Assembly: GCA_021155905.1 (NCBI GenBank)
Contig: JAJNBG010000010.1
Location: forward strand, 62,001-126,000
Direction of reading: 5' to 3'
Length of the DNA stretch: 64,000 nucleotides
DNA from: Bacteroidota bacterium
GTDB lineage: Bacteria > Bacteroidota > Bacteroidia > B-17B0 > Aurantibacillaceae
Of the stretch, positions 53,692-61,359 are shown piece by piece. A program made the translations under genes and the position numbers. The notes below the pieces were generated by a model that was not told the origin of the DNA, made no database searches, and saw only the letters and a list, made by a program, of their open reading frames with translations. Every line of letters starts with the position of its first letter. Position 1 is the first letter of the stretch.

Positions 53692-54365
53692 AGCATTTCG
53701 TTAAACAACATTTCATTTATATTGCCTTATACCTTTTGCTTTTTATAGTTCTGGGTTACGTCTTGCTCAACAATGATAAATTTGATATCCATCGTTGGAT
53801 CAATAAACATGTGACAAATGATGCAATCGGAGTTTTGTTCAGTTATCTCACCCATATTGGTGATGGGGTATTTGCAATAGTTCTGGTTATAGTTTTGTTG
53901 TTTTTCAGCGTACGTAATGCAATGTATGTGTTACTTTCTTATGTGGGCGCTTCCTTAATGACTACTATTTTAAAGAATCTCGTTTATTCGGATTACTACA
54001 GGCCTTACTTCATGTTCAAGTATTATACCTCTGATAAACTTAACCTGGTCGATGACGTGGAAATTTTGAGTAAATTTTCCTTTCCAAGTGGACATGCGAC
54101 TTCAGCCTTTGCGGTATTTTTTTGTTTACTCTTCATGACTAAAAATCATTTTCTGAAATTACTGTACTTTGCCATGGCATGCGTCGCGGCATTCAGCCGA
54201 ACCTATTTATCCCAGCACTGGTTGGTGGATATTTATGTAGGATCTTTAATCGGCGTTTCATTTTCGGTATTGATGTACCTTTGGTTTTTCAGTAATATAA
54301 AATGGGCACATCTGAATATCACTTTACAACAATTTTTAGCACAAAGGAAATCGAACCGTGTTTAG
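53688..54365 (+). CDS. PAP2-family phosphatase
   Basis: A 225-aa six-helix membrane phosphatase of the PAP2 type. The three catalytic motifs are complete: KNLVYSDYYRP (C1), FPSGHATSAFA (C2) and SRTYLSQHWLVDIYVG (C3). Family members dephosphorylate undecaprenyl diphosphate, phosphatidate or lipid A. Start is GTG overlapping the previous stop; the end overlaps the GT39 gene by 8 nt. With GT39 it suggests lipid-carrier recycling or lipid A modification. Confidence 0.9.
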   Translation: MKHFVKQHFIYIALYLLLFIVLGYVLLNNDKFDIHRWINKHVTNDAIGVLFSYLTHIGDGVFAIVLVIVLLFFSVRNAMYVLLSYVGASLMTTILKNLVYSDYYRPYFMFKYYTSDKLNLVDDVEILSKFSFPSGHATSAFAVFFCLLFMTKNHFLKLLYFAMACVAAFSRTYLSQHWLVDIYVGSLIGVSFSVLMYLWFFSNIKWAHLNITLQQFLAQRKSNRV

Positions 54366-56118
54366 ATTATTAAATACAGACCTCAAAGCATACGCCTTTA
54401 TCACGATAATGGCATCTTTGCTTTATATCCCTTTTATTGGCAATATGCCACTGTTCGACTGGGACGAAATCAATTTTGCGGAATGTGCACGTGAAATGCT
54501 GGTCTCCAATAATTATTCTGATGTGCAGTTGTATTTTCATCCGTTCTGGGAAAAACCTCCTATGTTTATCTGGTTACAGGCGATGAGCATGAACTTTTTT
54601 GGAGTGAATGAATTTTCCGCGCGTTTTCCGAATGCGCTGTGCGGCGTAGTGACGCTGTTAGTGCTTTATCGAACTGGTAAAGTATTGAATGATGGTAAAT
54701 TTGGATTGACCTGGGCCTTTGTGTATGCCTGCACCTTATTGCCACATTTATTTTTCAAAAGCGGAATCATTGATCCATGGTTTAATTTATTTATTTACAT
54801 ATCTGTCTACCAGCTGATTCGCCATACCGATAATCCGGTAGGTAATTTCGGGTACCGAACGGCTGTCATCTCCGGTTTCTTTTTGGGACTGGCATTGCTA
54901 ACCAAGGGACCTGCCGCTTTGATACTGGTAGGGTTGACCGTGACTGTATTTTTTGCATTGGGAAAATTAAAGAACATCTCCTCCTTCAAATTTATGGCGA
55001 CTTTTTTCTTCGCTTTTCTAATCACTGGCCTAAGCTGGTTTGCGGTCATGTATTTAAAAGGCCACGGACAGGTCATTAAGGAGTTTATCGATTATCAGGT
55101 ACGGTTATTTAATACCGAAGATAGTGATCATGGCGGCCCGTTTATTTACCACTTTGTGGTGTTGCTGATCGGATGTTTTCCTTCTTCTTTGTTTTTAATA
55201 CTGGCCCATAAAAAATCAATTAGCGATACTCCATTTCAGATGCATTCAAAACGCTGGATGATGAGTTTGTTCTGGGTGGTATTGATTCTGTTTTCTATTG
55301 TACAAACCAAAATTGTTCATTATTCATCCCTGTGTTATTTTCCGTTAACCTATTTGGCCACTTACGCCATCCAGAAAATCATGGCAGGACAGTATCAATG
55401 GAAAAAATGGTTGCATGTGTTCTTTATCTGTATCAGTACTTTGTTGGGAATTGCTTTTATTCTGATTGGATGTGTTCCATTTTTAAGAAGCTGGCTGATT
55501 TCTGCTAACCTGATTGCTGATCCATTCGCATTGGAGAATTTAAAAGCAGATGTGTGTTGGACAGGCTATGAATGGCTGATTGGAATCATCTTTTTGGTAA
55601 TTTCTTTTTTCAGCATTATTAAAATCAGGAGAAGCAGCTTTAAGTTTATTTATCTCCTGTGTTTGGGATCATTATTCTCCGTTTATTGTTTAATCATGAT
55701 CATCGCTCCAAAAATTGAGCAGTACTCACAAAGAGCAGCCATTGAGTTTTATAAGCAATGTGCTTTGCACAACTTTAATGTAGAATCGATTGGTTTCAAA
55801 AGTTACGCGACTTTATTTTATGGCCAACTGGAACCTTCATTTAAACAGGACGCTTCATTCACCAATTATCTTAAATTAAAAAGAAAGGTATACGAAGATC
55901 AGGGGATCAATGTGGATATCTCCTATGGTTTAATTCGTACTAATTGGATGAAGGATATGCAGACGCCAAAACCTTCCTGCTTTGTGGCAAAAGTAAATGA
56001 TGAAGAAGTGGTAAAAAGAGATTGCCCTTATTTAAAAGAATTATACCGGCAAAATGGCTTCATTTTTTATATCAGGGTATTTGACGAAAAATACCGTAGC
56101 GGCGATATTTATTATTAA
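54358..56118 (+). CDS. GT39/PMT_2 family glycosyltransferase (ArnT-like)
   Basis: A 586-aa membrane glycosyltransferase of the GT39 (ArnT/PMT-2) type. About eleven membrane helices fill residues 10-440; the first periplasmic loop has the family catalytic pattern FDWDEINFAECAREML followed by FHPFWEKPPMFIWLQAMSM. The C-terminal ~140 residues form a periplasmic domain. Such enzymes transfer a sugar from an undecaprenyl-phosphate carrier to lipid A, a glycan or a protein. GTG start inside the end of the PAP2 gene. The acceptor is not known. Confidence 0.88.
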   Translation: MFRLLNTDLKAYAFITIMASLLYIPFIGNMPLFDWDEINFAECAREMLVSNNYSDVQLYFHPFWEKPPMFIWLQAMSMNFFGVNEFSARFPNALCGVVTLLVLYRTGKVLNDGKFGLTWAFVYACTLLPHLFFKSGIIDPWFNLFIYISVYQLIRHTDNPVGNFGYRTAVISGFFLGLALLTKGPAALILVGLTVTVFFALGKLKNISSFKFMATFFFAFLITGLSWFAVMYLKGHGQVIKEFIDYQVRLFNTEDSDHGGPFIYHFVVLLIGCFPSSLFLILAHKKSISDTPFQMHSKRWMMSLFWVVLILFSIVQTKIVHYSSLCYFPLTYLATYAIQKIMAGQYQWKKWLHVFFICISTLLGIAFILIGCVPFLRSWLISANLIADPFALENLKADVCWTGYEWLIGIIFLVISFFSIIKIRRSSFKFIYLLCLGSLFSVYCLIMIIAPKIEQYSQRAAIEFYKQCALHNFNVESIGFKSYATLFYGQLEPSFKQDASFTNYLKLKRKVYEDQGINVDISYGLIRTNWMKDMQTPKPSCFVAKVNDEEVVKRDCPYLKELYRQNGFIFYIRVFDEKYRSGDIYY

Positions 56119-56130
56119 AAATTTGATGAT

Positions 56131-57147
56131 ATGACAATTGATTTAAGAAGCGATACGGTTACTAAACCTTCGAGGGGCATGCTGGAGGCCATGATGAGTG
56201 CACCAGTTGGAGATGATGTATTTAATGAAGATCCAACCGTTTTGGCATTGGAAGAAAAAACTGCCCGCTTGTTTGATAAAGAGGCTGCATTGTTTGGCCC
56301 GAGTGGAACCATGACGAATCAAATTGCCATTAAATGTCATACGCAACCGGGAGATGAACTGATCTGTGATGTGAATTCCCATATATATAATTATGAAGGT
56401 GGTGGAATCTCTTTTAATTCAGGGGTGCAGGCAAAACTGGTAACGGGTGACAGAGGTAGAATAACTACCAGGCATATTGAAGATAGTATCAATGCGGATT
56501 ATGATTGGTTAACCAAAACAACATTGGTTAGCCTGGAAAATACGGTGAACAGGGCAGGAGGGAGCTGTTACGACCTGGCTACCATGAAAAATATTAAACA
56601 ATTTTGTAAGGAAAAGCAATTGGCTTTGCACCTGGATGGAGCCCGTGTATTTAATGCGATTGCCGAAAATAGTTACTCGGCTGCCGATATCGGTAATCAA
56701 TTCGATTCGGTTTCTATATGCCTGAGCAAAGGACTAGGAGCACCGGTTGGTTCCTTGTTGTTAGGAACAAAAGACCTTATAAAAAAAGCGAGACGTCTCC
56801 GCAAAGTATTTGGCGGTGGGATGCGACAGGCCGGCTTTTTGGCTGCAGCCGGCATTTATGCGTTAGATTATAACCTGGAACGCTTAAAGGATGATCATGT
56901 GAAAGCAAAAGTGTTAGGGAATGAGTTAAGTAAATTGCCTTACGTGGAAAGTGTTATGCCTGTGGATACCAATATCGTAATTTTTAATCTTACAGATAAA
57001 TATACTGCTGTTTCTTTCGAAGCTGCATTGCAACCATACGATATCAAACTTGCGGCTTTTGGTAAACAAACCATTCGTTTTGTAACTCATCTTGATTTCA
57101 CAGATGAGATGTTAGCAAAAGTAGTTGAGGTTTTAAGGAAACTGTAA
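56131..57147 (+). CDS. ltaE: Low-specificity L-threonine aldolase
   Basis: A 338-aa PLP enzyme cleaving L-threonine or allo-threonine to glycine and acetaldehyde. Motifs: IDLRSDTVTKPSRGMLEAMMSAPVGDDVFNEDPT, LFGPSGTMTNQIAI, DVNSHIYNYEGGG, LHLDGARVFNA, and SICLSKGLGAPVGSLL with the PLP Lys. Full length; 12 nt after the GT39 gene but functionally unrelated to it. Confidence 0.93.
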   Translation: MTIDLRSDTVTKPSRGMLEAMMSAPVGDDVFNEDPTVLALEEKTARLFDKEAALFGPSGTMTNQIAIKCHTQPGDELICDVNSHIYNYEGGGISFNSGVQAKLVTGDRGRITTRHIEDSINADYDWLTKTTLVSLENTVNRAGGSCYDLATMKNIKQFCKEKQLALHLDGARVFNAIAENSYSAADIGNQFDSVSICLSKGLGAPVGSLLLGTKDLIKKARRLRKVFGGGMRQAGFLAAAGIYALDYNLERLKDDHVKAKVLGNELSKLPYVESVMPVDTNIVIFNLTDKYTAVSFEAALQPYDIKLAAFGKQTIRFVTHLDFTDEMLAKVVEVLRKL

Positions 57148-57157
57148 GACTATGAAA

Positions 57158-57277
57158 TTAATTGCATTGTCCAAGTAACATCCATAAAAGAAAGAAAACA
57201 AGGACTGTTCCTAAACAGCCGCCGCCTATTTTTGATGCTCCGTAGCCTGCCAGTAGACCTCTGAATAAATTGTTCAT
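57158..57277 (-). CDS. 39-aa Gly-rich small membrane protein
   Basis: ATG at 57277, stop TAA at 57160-57158. The product is MNNLFRGLLAGYGASKIGGG, then CLGTVLVFFLLWMLLGQCN: an amphipathic, Gly-rich start (LLAGYGASKIGGGC) and one hydrophobic helix. I recall similar short proteins of the pattern GYGAxKxGGGCxxTxxxF in other Bacteroidota, usually unannotated. Function unknown. Convergent with ltaE. Confidence 0.65.
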   Translation of the reverse strand: MNNLFRGLLAGYGASKIGGGCLGTVLVFFLLWMLLGQCN

Positions 57278-57373
57278 GGTTAAATATTTAGTTCTGATGC
57301 AATATACTACTCAGCTTTGAAAGATATGTTACATAATTTAGAGAAAAGAAATGTAAAATGTTGCACGAAAGCA

Positions 57374-57721
57374 TTAGGCCATTGCAATCGTGTGATCAAA
57401 TTGAAAAAATTCATAGTAACGGTTAAAAGACCCTAATGCAAACTGGGTAATGGCATTATATTTTGAAGTGATGTTATTGGTGCAATAGTTGGCTGTCATG
57501 ACATACTTTAAATAATTAAAATTATGATTGATTTTAATTTTTAATTTCAATTCTTCATGATTTGAATAATTGCTTTTTTTATAAGTTTCAGTGAGGTCCT
57601 TTACAAGTGAGGCAGCATCCACGAAGGATTTGCCTAGATCGGTATTTCCTATCTTTTTGTAGTCATTACCAAATTCAAGTAATTCATTCTTGATTTCTTC
57701 AAATTTGTCAAATTGCTTCAT
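57374..57721 (-). CDS. Tandem-paralog small protein, copy C
   Basis: A 115-aa soluble helical protein. The N-terminal half aligns with the two upstream genes: FEEIKNELLEFGNDYKK, LGKSFVDAASLVKDLTETY. The C-terminal half is divergent (YNAITQFALGSFNRYYEFFQF). No signal peptide or known domain. Last of three paralogs in tandem on the minus strand, separated by about 135 nt from copy B. Confidence 0.7.
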   Translation of the reverse strand: MKQFDKFEEIKNELLEFGNDYKKIGNTDLGKSFVDAASLVKDLTETYKKSNYSNHEELKLKIKINHNFNYLKYVMTANYCTNNITSKYNAITQFALGSFNRYYEFFQFDHTIAMA

Positions 57722-57856
57722 AACCCTTTTTTTATACTAAAATATAAAGATTTGGAGCTGATGACATTGCAGATTTTTTTACTTTTTAGTAAAAGGTTAC
57801 TGATCAGCATAATACATTGCACCGAAGGAATGAAAGATATATGATTGTTGCAAGTA

Positions 57857-58171
57857 CTAATGAATCATTTTGATAGTGTTTGCATAATTCATGAGGGACC
57901 CCAGAATGTAAATACTGGTTTGATCTTTTTGCAGGGAAGATTTCGCCTTTAATACTCTTTGCAAAGAATACAGTTTCTGCGATACATGCTTGTTCCAGAC
58001 ATCAACCTCATAGCCTTCATAGCCATAGTTGTATACTTTCATAAGGTATTGGATAGCATTCGCTGCATCTTCAAATTCTGTGCTCAGGCCGATTTCGTTC
58101 TGATTTTTATAATTTTTACTGAAGTCGTATAATTCATTCGTGATGGATTCGAGTCGCTGGGTATGTGTCAT
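57857..58171 (-). CDS. Tandem-paralog small protein, copy B
   Basis: A 104-aa helical protein. LESITNELYDFSKNYKNQ and IGLSTEFEDAANAIQYLMKVY match copies A and C; the rest is helical with KLYSLQRVLKAKSSLQKDQ. It has its own -7 box (TAATTTTG at 58186-58193), so each copy may be separately transcribed. Function unknown. Confidence 0.7.
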   Translation of the reverse strand: MTHTQRLESITNELYDFSKNYKNQNEIGLSTEFEDAANAIQYLMKVYNYGYEGYEVDVWNKHVSQKLYSLQRVLKAKSSLQKDQTSIYILGSLMNYANTIKMIH

Positions 58172-58185
58172 AGAAAGGTTTTTTG

Positions 58186-58193
58186 CAAAATTA
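58186..58193 (-). promoter_or_regulatory. -7 element TAATTTTG for paralog copy B
   Basis: Exact TAnnTTTG on the minus strand, 15-22 nt upstream of the start codon of copy B. Confidence 0.4.
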
Positions 58194-58243
58194 GCTAGTG
58201 GAATGTAGGATGACTTACATAATTTTTACTATTTCATTTTTTT

Positions 58244-58591
58244 TTATAACAAGCCTGCCTGATAATGGTGTTGGGTTTTTAGTTCGAGTTCAAAAAAATC
58301 GGTGGCAAATAAATAGGTGTTCAATACTTCTTTCGTTAGCGCTTCGCAGTTTATGTCGGGATTGAATTTCAAAACAGTTTTAAGTGCCATCAGTTTTTGC
58401 TGAATTACCTTTGTCAGGACCAGTACTTCTTTTGTTGAATTTTCTTTCGGATAAACATCAATTAAGTCTTGAATCAAAATGGCGATTCGAATAAATGACT
58501 GGCTGAGCGCAATGTTGTATTGTTCTTTGTATTTTGTGCTGAAATCATAAAGTTCTTTCTTTATAGCTTCAAGTTTTTCAAGATGAATCAT
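58244..58591 (-). CDS. Tandem-paralog small protein, copy A
   Basis: A 115-aa helical protein: LEKLEAIKKELYDFSTKYKEQ, IALSQSFIRIAILIQDLIDVY, then QQKLMALKTVLKFN and a C-terminal EVLNTYLFATDFFELEL helix. The N-terminal ELYDFSxxYK motif is nearly identical to copy B. Own -7 box at 58614. First in the tandem row. No known family. Confidence 0.7.
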   Translation of the reverse strand: MIHLEKLEAIKKELYDFSTKYKEQYNIALSQSFIRIAILIQDLIDVYPKENSTKEVLVLTKVIQQKLMALKTVLKFNPDINCEALTKEVLNTYLFATDFFELELKTQHHYQAGLL

Positions 58592-58613
58592 TTCGTACTC
58601 TAAAATTAAGCCG

Positions 58614-58621
58614 CAAATTTA
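58614..58621 (-). promoter_or_regulatory. -7 element TAAATTTG for paralog copy A
   Basis: Exact TAnnTTTG on the minus strand, about 23-30 nt upstream of the start of copy A; no -33 element at ideal spacing. Confidence 0.4.
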
Positions 58622-58755
58622 AATGATATAAATTGGTTTAGACTTGAATTAATGTTGTATGTTTTTAATCCGGTGGATTATTATCGAATTCCTATTTCCT
58701 TTTTAGTGAGTGACGGTGAAAAAAACCTAATCCCGAGATAAGGAAATTGTTAAAA

Positions 58756-61251
58756 CTAAAACTTCACTTGTAATTTCAGATTCAGCGTGCGCCTTGTAAG
58801 GTAATTAGGCACAGCATACTGGCGGTTGGTGACGTCCGTTATCCATGTGTAGGAAACCGTATTATTCACTTGCAATAAGTTAAAAACCTCAATACTAACG
58901 AACATACCTTTGAGATGATGAAAAATACTGGTTTTCGGTAAAGGTTTATCTTCTTTGATAATCTGGTAAGCAAAACCGATATCCACGCGGCGGTAAGGCG
59001 GCATCCGGAATACCTGTTTCCAACGCTCATGGCCCGGAGGGCCAAATGGCAGGCCTGTGCCAAACTGCATGTTCAGGTACATTTTGCACGAAGGTAACTT
59101 GGGAATATAATCCTGGAAGAACATGCCAAAGGTGACACGCTGATCTGTAGGTCTTGGAATATAACCGGGATAAACTACCGAACTGTCAACGGCTTTGGTA
59201 TTAAACGTATAACCATTTACAATAGTATCACCATCGCTGTTGAAGTATGTCACTTTGCGGTCACCCGAGATATTTTCCATGGTTTTTAAAATACCAATCG
59301 TCGCCCATGATTCTATGCCTTTGATAAATTCACCATTAATTCTTAAATCAATTCCTTCGGTATAACCGATGGAATTATTTTTAGCAAAGTAACGGATGCG
59401 TGTATTGTCAATTTCATAAGGAATCAAATCTTTCATCTCCTTATAATATCCTGCTAAAATAACTTTGAACGGACGGTTCCATAATTTAAAATTGTAATCG
59501 CCGGATAATAAATAGTGTATGGACTGCTGCGCTTTTATGTTTGGGTTCAGTTTCCCGTCGAAGCCACGCATTTCGCGGTAAAAAGGTGGCTGGTAATAAT
59601 AACCCCAGGAGGCTTTAAATACCATATCGCGTTTCCAGTTTGGTTTATAAGACAAAGTCGCACGGGGAGATATAACGGTTTGCTTATTGAAGTCCCAGTA
59701 GTTGGCACGCACGCCGCCGGTTAAGGTCAGTAAAGAAGAATCATTTAATTGCCTGCTGTAAACGTATTGTAAATAACCCTGCACACGATTAGTTTCTAAA
59801 TTTATTTTGGATTTCACCACGTCAATGAGGTTAATTTCAGTAGAACTATATGGAGCCACGTAACCGGCTGAATCAATGGTTCTCCATTCACTTAATTTAT
59901 CCACAATACTTTCATGTTGATAGCGCGCTCCCCATAACACTTCACTGTGACCGCCAAACAGGTGTGAACCCTTATGTTCAATGTTAAAGACCGTAGCATC
60001 AATCCGGTTACGACCATTATTTAAAAAAGTTCCGATCCCGCGGTTAAACGCCACCTGCCCGAAATTGTCTTTTCCGAAATCGGCTTCCAATTGATCAATG
60101 TAATACTGTCCCTGCACCGTAAATTTTTCTTCTTCCTGTGCTTTGTAAGCCGAAGTAATTAATTTGAGCTTTGTCCGGTTATTTGGTTTATAGATGGTAG
60201 ATAGGCCTCCCATAACGGTTGTGTATTGGGTAAGTTCCTGCCCGTCGAAATAGATACTTAGTTTCACCGCGTTGTTCACCGTGCCAAACGTGGTTTCACG
60301 GTTTGCCGGAATTACCAGGTATTGGTTGTTGGAAACGTTGCCTAAAAATTCAATACTCCATTTTTCATTTAAGGTAAAGGTGATAAAGGATTGTACATCA
60401 TAAAAACGCGGACGGTACTCACCTTTGGTGTCCATCCCTTTTAATAAATAGGCATTGGATTTATAGCGCGAACCCAGGCTCCAGGCAATGACCCTGTTTT
60501 TTGAGACGCCCTGCAAATGCAGGCTGCCTCCTAAAAAACCACCGCTCACGGTTCCAGAAAACTTTAATGGTTTTTTATAGGTAATGTCCAGAACGGATGA
60601 CATCTTATCACCATACTTTGCTTCAAAGCCACCCGCCGAAAAGTTAATATTGCTTACCATATCAGGGTTGGCAAAGCTCAGTCCTTCCTGCTGACCGCTC
60701 CTGGCTAAAAATGGACGGTACACTTCAATGTCATTGACGTAAACCAGGTTCTCATCAAAGTTTCCACCACGTACCGAATAGCCACTGCTTAATTCGTTAT
60801 TACTGCTCACACCGATCTGTGTTTTAATAATGTCTTCGATGTTACCACTCGGGCTCGGAATGTAAAAAATGTTTTTAGGATCGATACGGACAATTTCCTG
60901 GTTTCGGTTTTCGGAAATCACGTTCACTTCTCCGATATTATTTTTAACCGCTAACCTGGGGTTAAAAGTTTTCGATTCACCGGCTTTGAGCTTAAATTTT
61001 TGATTAATCTGCTTGTAACTGATATTATATATAGAAAGCGTTATCTCTTTATCGGAAGGGACGTTTAAGGAATAATGTCCATTGGTATCGCTGACGGTTA
61101 ATTTGGAACCATCTTCTAAAACAGCAACTTGTACACCGGGAATACTGATTCCTTCATCATCCCGGATGGTGCCCGAAATAGTGGCGGTTTGCCCGACAGT
61201 AATGAGTCCGATCAGAAAGAGAATATAGGTATAAATGTGTTTTTGCAGCAC
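58756..61251 (-). CDS. TonB-dependent receptor with carboxypeptidase-like N-domain
   Basis: An 831-aa outer-membrane receptor. Signal (YTYILFLIGLITVGQ), then a CarboxypepD_reg-like domain (ATISGTIRDDEGISIPGVQVAVLEDGSKLTVSDTNGHYSL), a plug domain (IKTQIGVSSNNELSSGYSVRGGNFDENLVYVNDIEVYRPFL) and a 22-strand-type barrel to the end, closing with NYLTRRTLNLKLQVKF. It takes up a substrate that cannot be told from sequence; no SusD partner is next to it. The start is a GTG. Standard plug-barrel length. Confidence 0.93.
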   Translation of the reverse strand: MLQKHIYTYILFLIGLITVGQTATISGTIRDDEGISIPGVQVAVLEDGSKLTVSDTNGHYSLNVPSDKEITLSIYNISYKQINQKFKLKAGESKTFNPRLAVKNNIGEVNVISENRNQEIVRIDPKNIFYIPSPSGNIEDIIKTQIGVSSNNELSSGYSVRGGNFDENLVYVNDIEVYRPFLARSGQQEGLSFANPDMVSNINFSAGGFEAKYGDKMSSVLDITYKKPLKFSGTVSGGFLGGSLHLQGVSKNRVIAWSLGSRYKSNAYLLKGMDTKGEYRPRFYDVQSFITFTLNEKWSIEFLGNVSNNQYLVIPANRETTFGTVNNAVKLSIYFDGQELTQYTTVMGGLSTIYKPNNRTKLKLITSAYKAQEEEKFTVQGQYYIDQLEADFGKDNFGQVAFNRGIGTFLNNGRNRIDATVFNIEHKGSHLFGGHSEVLWGARYQHESIVDKLSEWRTIDSAGYVAPYSSTEINLIDVVKSKINLETNRVQGYLQYVYSRQLNDSSLLTLTGGVRANYWDFNKQTVISPRATLSYKPNWKRDMVFKASWGYYYQPPFYREMRGFDGKLNPNIKAQQSIHYLLSGDYNFKLWNRPFKVILAGYYKEMKDLIPYEIDNTRIRYFAKNNSIGYTEGIDLRINGEFIKGIESWATIGILKTMENISGDRKVTYFNSDGDTIVNGYTFNTKAVDSSVVYPGYIPRPTDQRVTFGMFFQDYIPKLPSCKMYLNMQFGTGLPFGPPGHERWKQVFRMPPYRRVDIGFAYQIIKEDKPLPKTSIFHHLKGMFVSIEVFNLLQVNNTVSYTWITDVTNRQYAVPNYLTRRTLNLKLQVKF

Positions 61252-61359
61252 AGGTTAAATAACGGGTGTTTCATGCAAATATTGCAAAAAGAAATGGAAT
61301 TTTAGTGCTTTAATGCATCTTAGGCACAGGAATTTGATGCACCCAGTAAATACTAGTTG

